A stretch of 5,940 nt of DNA from an uncultured Succinivibrionaceae bacterium (GTDB taxonomy: Bacteria > Pseudomonadota > Gammaproteobacteria > Enterobacterales > Succinivibrionaceae): the NCBI GenBank assembly GCA_900539665.1, contig UQCV01000104.1:1-5940 (forward strand), given 5' to 3'. This document shows positions 1 through 4,867 of this stretch, piece after piece. The position numbers and the translations under genes are program-made. The notes beneath the pieces were generated by a model. That model had not been told where the DNA came from and searched no databases. It worked only from the letters and a program-made list of their open reading frames with translations. How positions within the stretch are numbered: position 1 is the first letter of the stretch; each line of letters opens with the position of its first letter.

Positions 1-58
1 ATTTTTGTCTGTCAACAATGTTTTTAAAAATTCTTTTATTTATTTGATTTTGTACAAA

Positions 59-89
59 AAATGCTCAAAACAAGGCTTTTTGAGCATTT
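59..89 (-). terminator. Rho-independent terminator of the minus-strand unit
   Basis: A 12-base stem, AAATGCTCAAAA at 59-70 against TTTTGAGCATTT at 78-89, encloses a 7-base loop. Read on the minus strand, the stem ends in a run of T (complement of the A run at 56-61), whereas the plus-strand side continues as aaaattt without a clean T tract. It therefore most likely ends leftward transcription coming from the 125-residue membrane protein gene. Confidence 0.7.
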
Positions 90-213
90 AAAATTTAAAG
101 ATGGTAAATGGGGGAAATTTAGAAACTTCTTTTGTTTGATAATCCAATAATTCGGTAGAAGTACTATTGATAGGATATTCTCTGCGCTTGGTTCTAACTT
201 TTTCAATTAAAGT
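88..213 (-). other. Start-less open frame, 41 codons, between membrane-protein gene and terminator
   Basis: On the minus strand a frame is open from just after a TAA (216-214) to a TAA at 90-88 that lies inside the terminator stem. The conceptual peptide has a charged, soluble composition (pieces such as EKVRTKRREYP and STELLDYQTKEVSKF). It contains no ATG or GTG, and only an ATT near its beginning or an internal TTG could serve as start. It is in a different frame from the upstream gene, and stops separate the two. It may be the decayed 3' end of a longer gene, or chance openness in AT-rich DNA; a second frame is also open across part of this stretch, which weakens the case. Confidence 0.2.
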
Positions 214-239
214 TTAATAACGTAGCTTTATTTCTTTAA

Positions 240-617
240 TTACTTATTTTTTTCTACTTGTTCTACTATGTTTGGTTTAGCTAAGCTTGGGAATACAAAG
301 TATAACAAACCTTCAACAATTAGGTGTTTAAGCCATCTAATAGACCACAACCCACCCATCAGGATACAACCAAACATTACGGCTTTGGTTTTTAATAATT
401 CCTGGTCTATTCCACTAAAAGCTTCCATTACCCCAACATCACGCAGAAATTGAGTAATTTGTACAGGAAAAACAATGGCTGAAACCAAAAAGACATTGCC
501 TACAATGGTACAAAATACCCCGTATCTAAAAGCAGATGCCACCATACATAGTGCGCACCCTACAACTAACATGGTTATACCAACATAAGTGAGAAACACT
601 TGAACAATATCTAACAT
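240..617 (-). CDS. Small multi-pass membrane protein of unknown function
   Basis: This gene encodes 125 residues that I do not recognise. There are hydrophobic segments at about residues 8-30 and 33-55 and a third at about 79-93, which runs on into a shorter hydrophobic stretch at about 99-112. A hydrophilic loop at about 56-78 (DQELLKTK) lies between the second and third. The C-terminal tail is charged (VEQVEKNK). Three or four membrane passes in the inner membrane are likely. There is no lipobox and no recognisable catalytic motif; cysteines at 21, 24, 36 and 84 lie in or near helices. The ATG at 617-615 follows an AGG about ten bases upstream. The gene is divergent from lgt, has a TATAAA box 36 bases upstream of its start codon, and is followed 150 bases later by a leftward terminator, so it is probably transcribed alone. 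A shorter plus-strand frame across it lacks such support. The coding call is fairly firm; the function is unknown. Confidence 0.7.
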   Translation of the reverse strand: MLDIVQVFLTYVGITMLVVGCALCMVASAFRYGVFCTIVGNVFLVSAIVFPVQITQFLRDVGVMEAFSGIDQELLKTKAVMFGCILMGGLWSIRWLKHLIVEGLLYFVFPSLAKPNIVEQVEKNK

Positions 618-652
618 CTTAATAAAACCTATTTGTTGACCTATGTTCCTAT

Positions 653-684
653 TTTATAGCGTTATGACTTTGTTGTCTGCACAA
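653..684 (-). promoter_or_regulatory. Possible promoter of the membrane-protein gene
   Basis: On the minus strand a good -10 box TATAAA (658-653, continuing as TATAAAAT) lies 36 bases before the ATG at 617. The best -35 candidate, TTGTGC (684-679), is separated by 20 bases, longer than ideal. Start of transcription would be near 646. Confidence 0.35.
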
Positions 685-728
685 CTTTCGGAGCGAGTAT
701 TCTTAAATCTCGCAATTAGTTACTTATT

Positions 729-753
729 TTGATTTGTGCTATCATTTGATAAT
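729..753 (+). promoter_or_regulatory. Possible lgt promoter (weak)
   Basis: A GATAAT box at 748-753 (TTTGATAAT) is the best -10 candidate in the divergent region upstream of lgt. The nearest -35-like words, TTATTT (724-729) and TTGATT (729-734), are poorly matched or badly spaced. The 618-794 spacer holds nothing else I can name. Confidence 0.25.
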
Positions 754-794
754 TTCAATCTTCTGTTCAAACTCAGTATTTAAGGTCTACATTT

Positions 795-1625
795 ATGGTC
801 ATTACCTGGGATTTTGATCCTATTGCTTTTACGATACCTTTTATCAACCTTAGTGTTAGATGGTACGGTTTGATGTTTGCCGGTGGCTTTCTACTTGGTT
901 ACTACTTTGTACGCCGCACATTTACTCAGAAAAAGCTTAATGTTGATTTACTCGATTCTCTTCTTATGTATATGTTTGCTGGAACCATTATCGGCGCTAG
1001 ACTAGGACATTGCTTTTTCTATGAACCCGACTTTTACCTTAGCCATCCTCTCGAAATCTTAAAAATTTGGAATGGTGGCTTAGCAAGTCATGGCGGTGGT
1101 ATTGGCCTCGTTGCCACAGTCTTGCTGTTTTGTCGCCTTCACAAGCTAAACTTTTTACCCCTAGCAGATCTTTTATGCATTCCCACTGCTTTTGTTGGTG
1201 GCATGATTAGATTGGGTAATTTGTTTAATAGTGAAATTGTTGGCAAAGCTACCCAAAGTGATACTTGGGGTTTTATTTTTTTACGGTTACAAGAACAAAT
1301 CCCCGTACTTAGACATCCAGTTCAACTTTACGAATCTATCAGCTATTTCTTTATTAGTTTGTTGTTACTCCTAATCTATAAAAAGTTCAGCCCTCGCTTT
1401 ACAGGGGGAGTTTTAGGATCGTTTTTAACTTTGGTCTTTAGTGCAAGAATCGCGCTTGAATTTTTTAAACCAGAACAAGCTAACTATATGTCGAACCAAG
1501 AACTCCTAACTGTTGGTCAATGGCTCAGCGTGCCATTCATTGTTGTTGGACTCGTTCTTATTCTTACTAGCCTTTTGGGCTTTTATAAGGTTAAAGTAAT
1601 ATGTCAACCCAAACCACAAGTGTAA
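795..1625 (+). CDS. lgt: Phosphatidylglycerol--prolipoprotein diacylglyceryl transferase
   Basis: Lgt is the inner-membrane enzyme that moves diacylglycerol from phosphatidylglycerol to the lipobox cysteine of prolipoproteins, the first step of lipoprotein maturation. At 276 residues it is of normal or slightly short length. Family hallmarks are present in order: RWYGL at 22-26, the GARLGH segment at 67-72, ASHGGGIG at 97-104 with the key His99, the signature GGMIRLGNLFNSE at 135-147 (Arg139, Asn142, Glu147), RHPVQLYE at 173-180, and an essential-type arginine near 218 (SARIALEFF). Several hydrophobic helices span the chain and the C-terminus is short and positively charged. An AAGG at 782-785 lies nine bases before the ATG, supporting this start. 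The 3' end overlaps the Nudix gene by 25 bases, so the two are probably co-transcribed. In many gammaproteobacteria lgt is followed by thyA, which is not seen here. Confidence 0.97.
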   Translation: MVITWDFDPIAFTIPFINLSVRWYGLMFAGGFLLGYYFVRRTFTQKKLNVDLLDSLLMYMFAGTIIGARLGHCFFYEPDFYLSHPLEILKIWNGGLASHGGGIGLVATVLLFCRLHKLNFLPLADLLCIPTAFVGGMIRLGNLFNSEIVGKATQSDTWGFIFLRLQEQIPVLRHPVQLYESISYFFISLLLLLIYKKFSPRFTGGVLGSFLTLVFSARIALEFFKPEQANYMSNQELLTVGQWLSVPFIVVGLVLILTSLLGFYKVKVICQPKPQV

Positions 1626-2050
1626 ATTCTCCAAGCTCTAGAGCAAGTGATAAAAAAACTATAAAAGTAGCAGCTGCTATTATCATCCAAAACCAAAGAG
1701 TTTTTTGCGCGCAAAGGGCGGGCAAGCGAGCTCTTACTGGATATTGGGAATTTCCAGGTGGGAAAGTAGAACCAGGCGAAGATTCTTTAACTACAGTTGT
1801 ACGCGAAATCCAAGAAGAACTTAACGTAAACATTGAGGTTAAAGAAAAGCTTTGTGCTATTTCTTATGAATATCCTGATTTCATTCTTAACATGGATTGC
1901 TTCATTTGCCACTTAGCGCCTAATAGTCAACTAGAACTAAAGGAACACGCCGCTAGCATTTGGGCTACCCCAAAAGACCTTAAAGAATTAAATTGGGTTC
2001 CCGCTGACATTCAGATTGTACCCCAATTGCTTAATTACATAGCTAAGTAA
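1601..2050 (+). CDS. mutT: MutT-family Nudix hydrolase, probable 8-oxo-dGTP diphosphatase
   Basis: This is a 149-residue Nudix protein. The Nudix box begins at Gly54: G-KVEPG-E60, seven residues, then REIQEE (68-73), giving the metal-binding glutamates Glu69, Glu72 and Glu73. The consensus glycine in the last part of the box is replaced by Asn75. The stretch GYWEFPGGK (47-55) just before it is typical of MutT enzymes, which hydrolyse oxidised dGTP to the monophosphate and prevent A:T to C:G mutation. The first 20 or so residues (Ser/Thr-rich) extend beyond the usual MutT start, but no alternative start codon lies closer to the core at IKVAAAIII. An AAGG at 1587-1590 sits ten bases before the ATG. 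Translation begins inside the end of lgt, suggesting coupling. Substrate choice is inferred from family resemblance; a broader nucleotide-cleaning role is possible. Confidence 0.85.
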   Translation: MSTQTTSVNSPSSRASDKKTIKVAAAIIIQNQRVFCAQRAGKRALTGYWEFPGGKVEPGEDSLTTVVREIQEELNVNIEVKEKLCAISYEYPDFILNMDCFICHLAPNSQLELKEHAASIWATPKDLKELNWVPADIQIVPQLLNYIAK

Positions 2051-2069
2051 ACCACTTATTTTCAATGCT

Positions 2070-2104
2070 AAATTGCCCCATTAAAAGGGCAATTTGTTCT
2101 TTTA
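2070..2104 (+). terminator. Rho-independent terminator after mutT
   Basis: A perfect 9-base stem, AAATTGCCC (2070-2078) and GGGCAATTT (2087-2095), with an 8-base loop, is followed by GTTCTTTT. It lies 19 bases after the mutT stop and closes the lgt-mutT unit. Confidence 0.85.
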
Positions 2105-2108
2105 CGGT

Positions 2109-2127
2109 GATAATGATCACTTCTATT
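2109..2127 (+). promoter_or_regulatory. Fur-box-like sequence upstream of the 175-residue protein gene
   Basis: The 19 bases GATAATGATCACTTCTATT match the classical Fur consensus (GATAATGATAATCATTATC) at 13 positions, including the first nine in a row. The same site contains an inverted repeat GTGAT-AATG-ATCAC (2107-2120). It overlaps the putative -35 of the following promoter. AT-rich DNA yields such partial matches by chance, so this is only a candidate. Confidence 0.22.
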
Positions 2128-2148
2128 TTTTTTCTTTATGCTTAAAAT
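2121..2148 (+). promoter_or_regulatory. Possible promoter of the 175-residue protein gene
   Basis: A TAAAAT box at 2143-2148 (five of six consensus bases) lies 41 bases before the ATG at 2190, with a poor -35 word TTCTAT (2121-2126) 16 bases upstream. The preceding terminator implies that this gene needs its own promoter somewhere in 2105-2180. Confidence 0.3.
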
Positions 2149-2189
2149 GCCTAGTTGAGTGTATTTGAACATGTCAACATGGAGGTTTT

Positions 2190-2717
2190 ATGTCCAACAA
2201 TATCTTAATTATCCCTAAATTTGCCGGTCAGGATTTACCAATTAGTACCCTTGAAAACTACCAGCAGATTATGTTAGTCACTAACAAGCAAGAAAGTCTT
2301 CCAATGAATGTTGTAGCATCATTGTTACAGCTTGCTTCTAAGCTTCATATCGAATTTCTTGAAATTGAATTCAATTCAGATATTGAATTGTTGTTTTCTT
2401 TAGCCTTTAAGATTTCTCAAATCGCTTCTTTAAGTGCAGGGGCACAAATTAGCTTCCTTACTGATGACAAACGTTTTGAATCTTTAATTAACGTTGCTAA
2501 CGCTAACGGTTTCAACACCAATATTGTTTCTGCCGGCTTAGGTGAAACTACTATTTCAGCTCCACACCCTGTAAAACCTCGCATTGCCGAAGTTCCAAAA
2601 CCGCCTCGTCCAGCTCCTAGTGTTGAAGAACAGCCAAAACCAATGGTAAAACCTGTAGCTGCTAGCTCTTCATCAAATAACAACAAGGCTATGCTTTCAG
2701 GCCTTCTTAACAGCTAA
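2190..2717 (+). CDS. Hypothetical protein, possible degenerate PIN/NYN-like domain with Pro-rich tail
   Basis: This gene encodes a 175-residue soluble protein that I cannot name. Residues 4-114 read as an alternating beta/alpha domain: strands at NILII (4-8), QIMLVT (26-31), EFLEIEF (55-61), AQISFLT (85-91) and NTNIV (109-113), with helices between. The stretch LLFSLAFKISQIA (67-79) followed by SFLTDDKRFESLINVANANGF (88-108) recalls PIN/NYN-like proteins, in which a 'DxGFxPLI'-type acidic loop follows a helix and strand. Only the last acidic position (Asp92/Asp93) seems kept; the N-terminal aspartate is absent, so nuclease activity is doubtful. Residues 125-158 are a Pro/Lys/Val linker, 159-165 is Ser/Asn-rich, and the chain ends in KAMLSGLLNS, which could be a short docking helix. 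GGAGG at 2181-2185, only four bases from the ATG, is the strongest ribosome-binding site in the window and suggests high expression. The gene stands alone between terminators. Confidence 0.8.
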   Translation: MSNNILIIPKFAGQDLPISTLENYQQIMLVTNKQESLPMNVVASLLQLASKLHIEFLEIEFNSDIELLFSLAFKISQIASLSAGAQISFLTDDKRFESLINVANANGFNTNIVSAGLGETTISAPHPVKPRIAEVPKPPRPAPSVEEQPKPMVKPVAASSSSNNNKAMLSGLLNS

Positions 2718-2751
2718 ACTACTAACTAAAAAGACATCCTCAATAAATTTC

Positions 2752-2773
2752 TAGCAACTAGTTGTTAATTTTT
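2752..2773 (+). other. Minor hairpin with T run ahead of the main terminator
   Basis: TAGCAA (2752-2757) and TTGTTA (2762-2767) can pair around the loop CTAG, with one G-T wobble, and are followed by ATTTTT. The core CAACTAGTTG is a perfect palindrome. It may be a weak first half of a tandem terminator after the 175-residue protein gene. Confidence 0.3.
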
Positions 2774-2815
2774 ACGTAACCCAGTCGTTTGACTGGGTTA
2801 TTTTCTCTTACGTAA
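2772..2815. repeat. Two TTACGTAA palindromes flanking the terminator hairpin
   Basis: The palindromic octamer TTACGTAA occurs at 2772-2779 and again at 2808-2815, 36 bases apart, on either side of the terminator hairpin. They could be a pair of protein-binding sites upstream of the metal-transport operon, a duplication bounding a small inserted hairpin, or coincidence. Confidence 0.4.
2777..2806 (+). terminator. Rho-independent terminator after the 175-residue protein gene
   Basis: A perfect 10-base stem, TAACCCAGTC (2777-2786) and GACTGGGTTA (2791-2800), with loop GTTT is followed by TTTTCT. It lies 59 bases after the stop codon and separates this gene from the metal-transport operon. Confidence 0.85.
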
Positions 2816-2867
2816 ATACCTTACTTTAGTAATTAGACAAATGACATAAAATATCGCTTACATAAAA

Positions 2868-2900
2868 TTGCTTTAAGAATTGTTAGGTGAACTATATACT
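2868..2900 (+). promoter_or_regulatory. Possible promoter of the metal ABC transporter operon
   Basis: TATACT at 2895-2900 is a good -10 box, with TATATA overlapping at 2893. The best -35 word is TTGCTT at 2868-2873, which gives 19-21 bases of spacing, long for a sigma-70 promoter. Transcription would begin near 2907, leaving a leader of nearly 60 bases before the small ORF. I see no convincing Zur, MntR or Fur palindrome in 2816-2963; a short hairpin CTCTT/AAGAG (2927-2942) is the only structure in the leader. Confidence 0.33.
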
Positions 2901-2963
2901 ATGGTTTAATTTTAGTAATAAAGATCCTCTTGGCTTTAAGAGTTGTAATTGTGGACTCCTATT

Positions 2964-3062
2964 ATGAACTCACTATACATGCTTAGTATTTACTCAAGAC
3001 TAGGTATTTTCTTGACCATGAGCCTATTCATGTTCATCATAATTTTCCAATTTGTGTACTAG
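2964..3062 (+). CDS. Small single-helix membrane protein ahead of the ABC ATPase
   Basis: An ATG-initiated ORF of 32 codons ends with TAG at 3060-3062, nine bases before the ATPase start. The peptide begins MNSLYMLSIYSR and continues as a run of about 20 hydrophobic residues (roughly 13-32, rich in Leu, Ile, Phe and Met). This is the profile of a one-pass small membrane protein with its positive charge on the N-terminal side. GGA at 2953-2955 lies eight bases before the ATG. The stop codon overlaps the AGGA ribosome-binding site of the ATPase, so translation of the two is probably coupled. It could be an accessory subunit or stabiliser of the transporter, or a translated leader that tunes expression. 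No family is recognised, and chance openness of this length cannot be excluded. Confidence 0.45.
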   Translation: MNSLYMLSIYSRLGIFLTMSLFMFIIIFQFVY

Positions 3063-3071
3063 GATTGCTTC

Positions 3072-3797
3072 ATGCTTACCTTCACCAACCTTACTTTAGG
3101 ATACAATCGCCATCCTATTGTGCATCATCTCAATGCATCTATCGCCGAAGGTGATTCCGTGGCCATCATAGGTCCAAACGGCGGTGGTAAATCCACGCTT
3201 CTAAAATCTGTGATGTCCATAATTAAACCTATGGATGGAACAATCTCTTGCGCTTTGGATAGAAGACAGATTGCTTATTTGCCACAAGGGGCCGATATCA
3301 ACAAATATTTTCCCATTTCTACCGGCGAATTGCTAGCAATGGGGTTATGGCATAAAAATGGTTGGTTCCGAGGCTTTAGCAAAGCTGATAAACATGCAAT
3401 TCATCACACCTTAGAAGCTGTAGGCCTAAACGGGATGGAACATAATCCGCTCAATGCCTTAAGTGGGGGCCAAATCCAAAGAGCATTATTTGCAAGACTT
3501 ATTCTTCAAGACGCTTCGCTTATTCTACTAGACGAACCTTTTAATGCGGTTGACGTTCAAACTACCAAGGATTTAATGCAAATAATCAAGCATTGGCAAA
3601 GCGAGCAAAGAACTATCATTGCTGTTTTACATAACTACGAACAAGTAAAAGAGTTGTTTAGTAAAACTCTTATAATAGCGCGAGAATTAGTGGCTTTTGG
3701 CCCGACAGAAGAAGTTTTAACCGATGCTAATATCGCTAAGGCTTTTAATACTCAGTTATATACAGCCGATGACGTTTCCGCTATTTGTCATCGCTAA
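3072..3797 (+). CDS. Metal (zinc/manganese) ABC transporter, ATP-binding protein
   Basis: This is the cytoplasmic ATPase of a cluster-A metal importer (ZnuC/MntB/SitB/AztA type), 241 residues. All ABC motifs are present: Walker A GPNGGGKST at 34-42, Q-loop Gln72 in YLPQG, signature LSGGQ at 130-134, Walker B LILLDEP at 150-156 with catalytic Glu155, D-loop AVD at 159-161, and switch His187 in VLHN. There is no C-terminal regulatory domain. AGGA at 3061-3064 is seven bases before the ATG and is overlapped by the stop of the small upstream ORF. The permease follows after 36 bases. The neighbouring permease and binding protein of the metal family identify the substrate class; zinc is favoured over manganese because of the binding protein's ligands, but this gene alone cannot decide. 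Confidence 0.92.
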   Translation: MLTFTNLTLGYNRHPIVHHLNASIAEGDSVAIIGPNGGGKSTLLKSVMSIIKPMDGTISCALDRRQIAYLPQGADINKYFPISTGELLAMGLWHKNGWFRGFSKADKHAIHHTLEAVGLNGMEHNPLNALSGGQIQRALFARLILQDASLILLDEPFNAVDVQTTKDLMQIIKHWQSEQRTIIAVLHNYEQVKELFSKTLIIARELVAFGPTEEVLTDANIAKAFNTQLYTADDVSAICHR

Positions 3798-3833
3798 CCA
3801 TACTTTTCACCAACTAAAGGAATCATTGATTAT

Positions 3834-4709
3834 ATGGAAAACATTTATTCTTATCTTGTAGCTCCATTTTGGGACTATGAGTTTATGCAAAAATCTTTGA
3901 TTGCCTTACTGTGTTTATGCTTAAGCTCGCCTGTAGTTGGGGTGTTTTTAGTATTGCGACGCATGAGTTTAAGTGGTGACGCGATCTCTCATGCCATTTT
4001 GCCCGGGGCTGCCATTGGCTTTTTATTATGTGGCCTTTCTGTTACAGCGATGACTATTGGTGGCATTATTGCCGGTATCGTCGTTATTGTGTTTTCTTCA
4101 TTACTATCAAATGTCAGTCGAAGCACAGAAGACGGCGTACTCGCAGTATTTTACTTACTTAGTTTAGCGGCCGGGGTGTTAATTATTTCCATTTCTGGTT
4201 CAAACGTTGATTTATTACATTTCTTGTTTGGTTCCATTCTTACCGTTAGTAATGATACTGTGGCTATGTTGGGGATTATTTCGTGCCTCAGCCTACTCAT
4301 TCTCACCATCATCATGCGCCCTCTAATTATCGATTGCGTCGATCCACATTATTTACGCTCTGTTTCACGCTCAAGTAGATTAGTTCATCTGCTATTTATG
4401 ACTACCACCGTTCTTAATTTAGTCGCAGGATTCCAAGCAATTGGGACTTTGATGTCTGTAGGGATGATGATTATGCCAGCGGTTGCTGCCATGTTTTGGA
4501 GTAGACGTCTGTCATCTATTATCGCAATTAGCATCTGTGCTGCCGTTATTTCGTCAGCCTTAGGCCTTATTATTTCATTCAATAGCAATATCCCATCTAG
4601 CCCAACCATTATTCTCACTTTGGGGGTTTGGTATCTAATATCATTCTTCTTAGGTACCGATCATGGACTGGTGCGTCGTTTAGTTAAAACTAGCCACTTT
4701 GAACGCTAA
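3834..4709 (+). CDS. Metal ABC transporter permease, ABC-3 family
   Basis: This is a 291-residue inner-membrane permease of the ZnuB/MntC/SitC type that forms the metal channel as a homodimer. Family features are LRRMSLSGDAISHAILPG at 41-58, the NVDLLHFLFGS segment at 124-134, and the cytoplasmic-loop/helix region QAIGTLMSVGMMIMPAVAA at 201-219, which corresponds to the coupling region with the ATPase. About seven to nine hydrophobic segments run from residue 18 to about 276, followed by a short basic tail (RRLVKTSHFER). AAAGGA at 3816-3821 is twelve bases before the ATG, a slightly long spacing; the next methionine is residue 18, just before the first helix, so the longer form is preferred. 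The gene follows the ATPase by 36 bases and is expected to share its transcript. Confidence 0.93.
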   Translation: MENIYSYLVAPFWDYEFMQKSLIALLCLCLSSPVVGVFLVLRRMSLSGDAISHAILPGAAIGFLLCGLSVTAMTIGGIIAGIVVIVFSSLLSNVSRSTEDGVLAVFYLLSLAAGVLIISISGSNVDLLHFLFGSILTVSNDTVAMLGIISCLSLLILTIIMRPLIIDCVDPHYLRSVSRSSRLVHLLFMTTTVLNLVAGFQAIGTLMSVGMMIMPAVAAMFWSRRLSSIIAISICAAVISSALGLIISFNSNIPSSPTIILTLGVWYLISFFLGTDHGLVRRLVKTSHFER

Positions 4710-4728
4710 TTTATAATGAAGCTATTGT

Positions 4729-4757
4729 TTGAGCTTGTAACTAGCTTTAAATATAAC
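4729..4757 (+). promoter_or_regulatory. Likely separate promoter of the binding-protein gene
   Basis: TTGAGC (4729-4734) and TATAAC (4752-4757) are separated by 17 bases, matching the sigma-70 consensus at four and five of six positions. A second overlapping pair, TTGTTT (4725-4730) and TAAATA (4748-4753), has the same spacing. Transcription would start near 4764, giving a leader of roughly 100 bases. No terminator is seen between the permease and this point (only a weak 5-base stem at 4719-4736), so read-through from upstream is also possible. Confidence 0.45.
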
Positions 4758-4779
4758 TTAAAGTTAAAACAACTATATG

Positions 4780-4856
4780 CTAACTAAGCTAAGCCAAACT
4801 AACTTAGATAACCTTTTCTGCACGTTAATATCTAACACTAACAATCTAACCTTAAC
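4780..4856 (+). repeat. CTAAC-rich, G-poor leader of the binding-protein gene
   Basis: The pentamer CTAAC occurs at 4780, 4799, 4832, 4838 and 4846, with close variants CTAAG at 4784 and 4789 and CTTAAC at 4851. From 4794 to 4856 there are only three G residues on the plus strand, so the RNA should be almost unstructured just before the GAAGGGA ribosome-binding site (4857-4863). It could bind a protein or a small RNA, or load Rho. Confidence 0.4.
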
Positions 4857-4867
4857 GAAGGGATACT

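Noticed and set aside
268..453. Plus-strand open frame opposite the 125-residue membrane protein
   Set aside because: It is shorter, has no clear ribosome-binding site and no protein-like domain. The minus-strand frame has membrane helices, a promoter-like box and a matching terminator.
1591..1833. Minus-strand open frame across the lgt-mutT junction
   Set aside because: It is antisense to the Nudix box region of a clearly identified gene; composition is Ser/Thr/Leu shadow-like.
2417..2686. Minus-strand open frame, Gly/Ala-rich
   Set aside because: It is antisense to the Pro-rich part of the 175-residue protein; its glycine richness is just the complement of proline codons.
2816..2963. Zur, MntR or similar metal-regulator palindrome upstream of the transporter operon
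   Set aside because: I looked for a dyad resembling the known Zur sites (GAAATGTTATA type) and found only partial, non-symmetrical AT-rich matches.
4385..4618. Minus-strand open frame inside the permease
   Set aside because: It is antisense to conserved ABC-3 permease sequence and has no supporting signals.
4719..4736. Hairpin AAGCT/AGCTT after the permease as a terminator
   Set aside because: It has only five base pairs with an eight-base loop and no T run follows.
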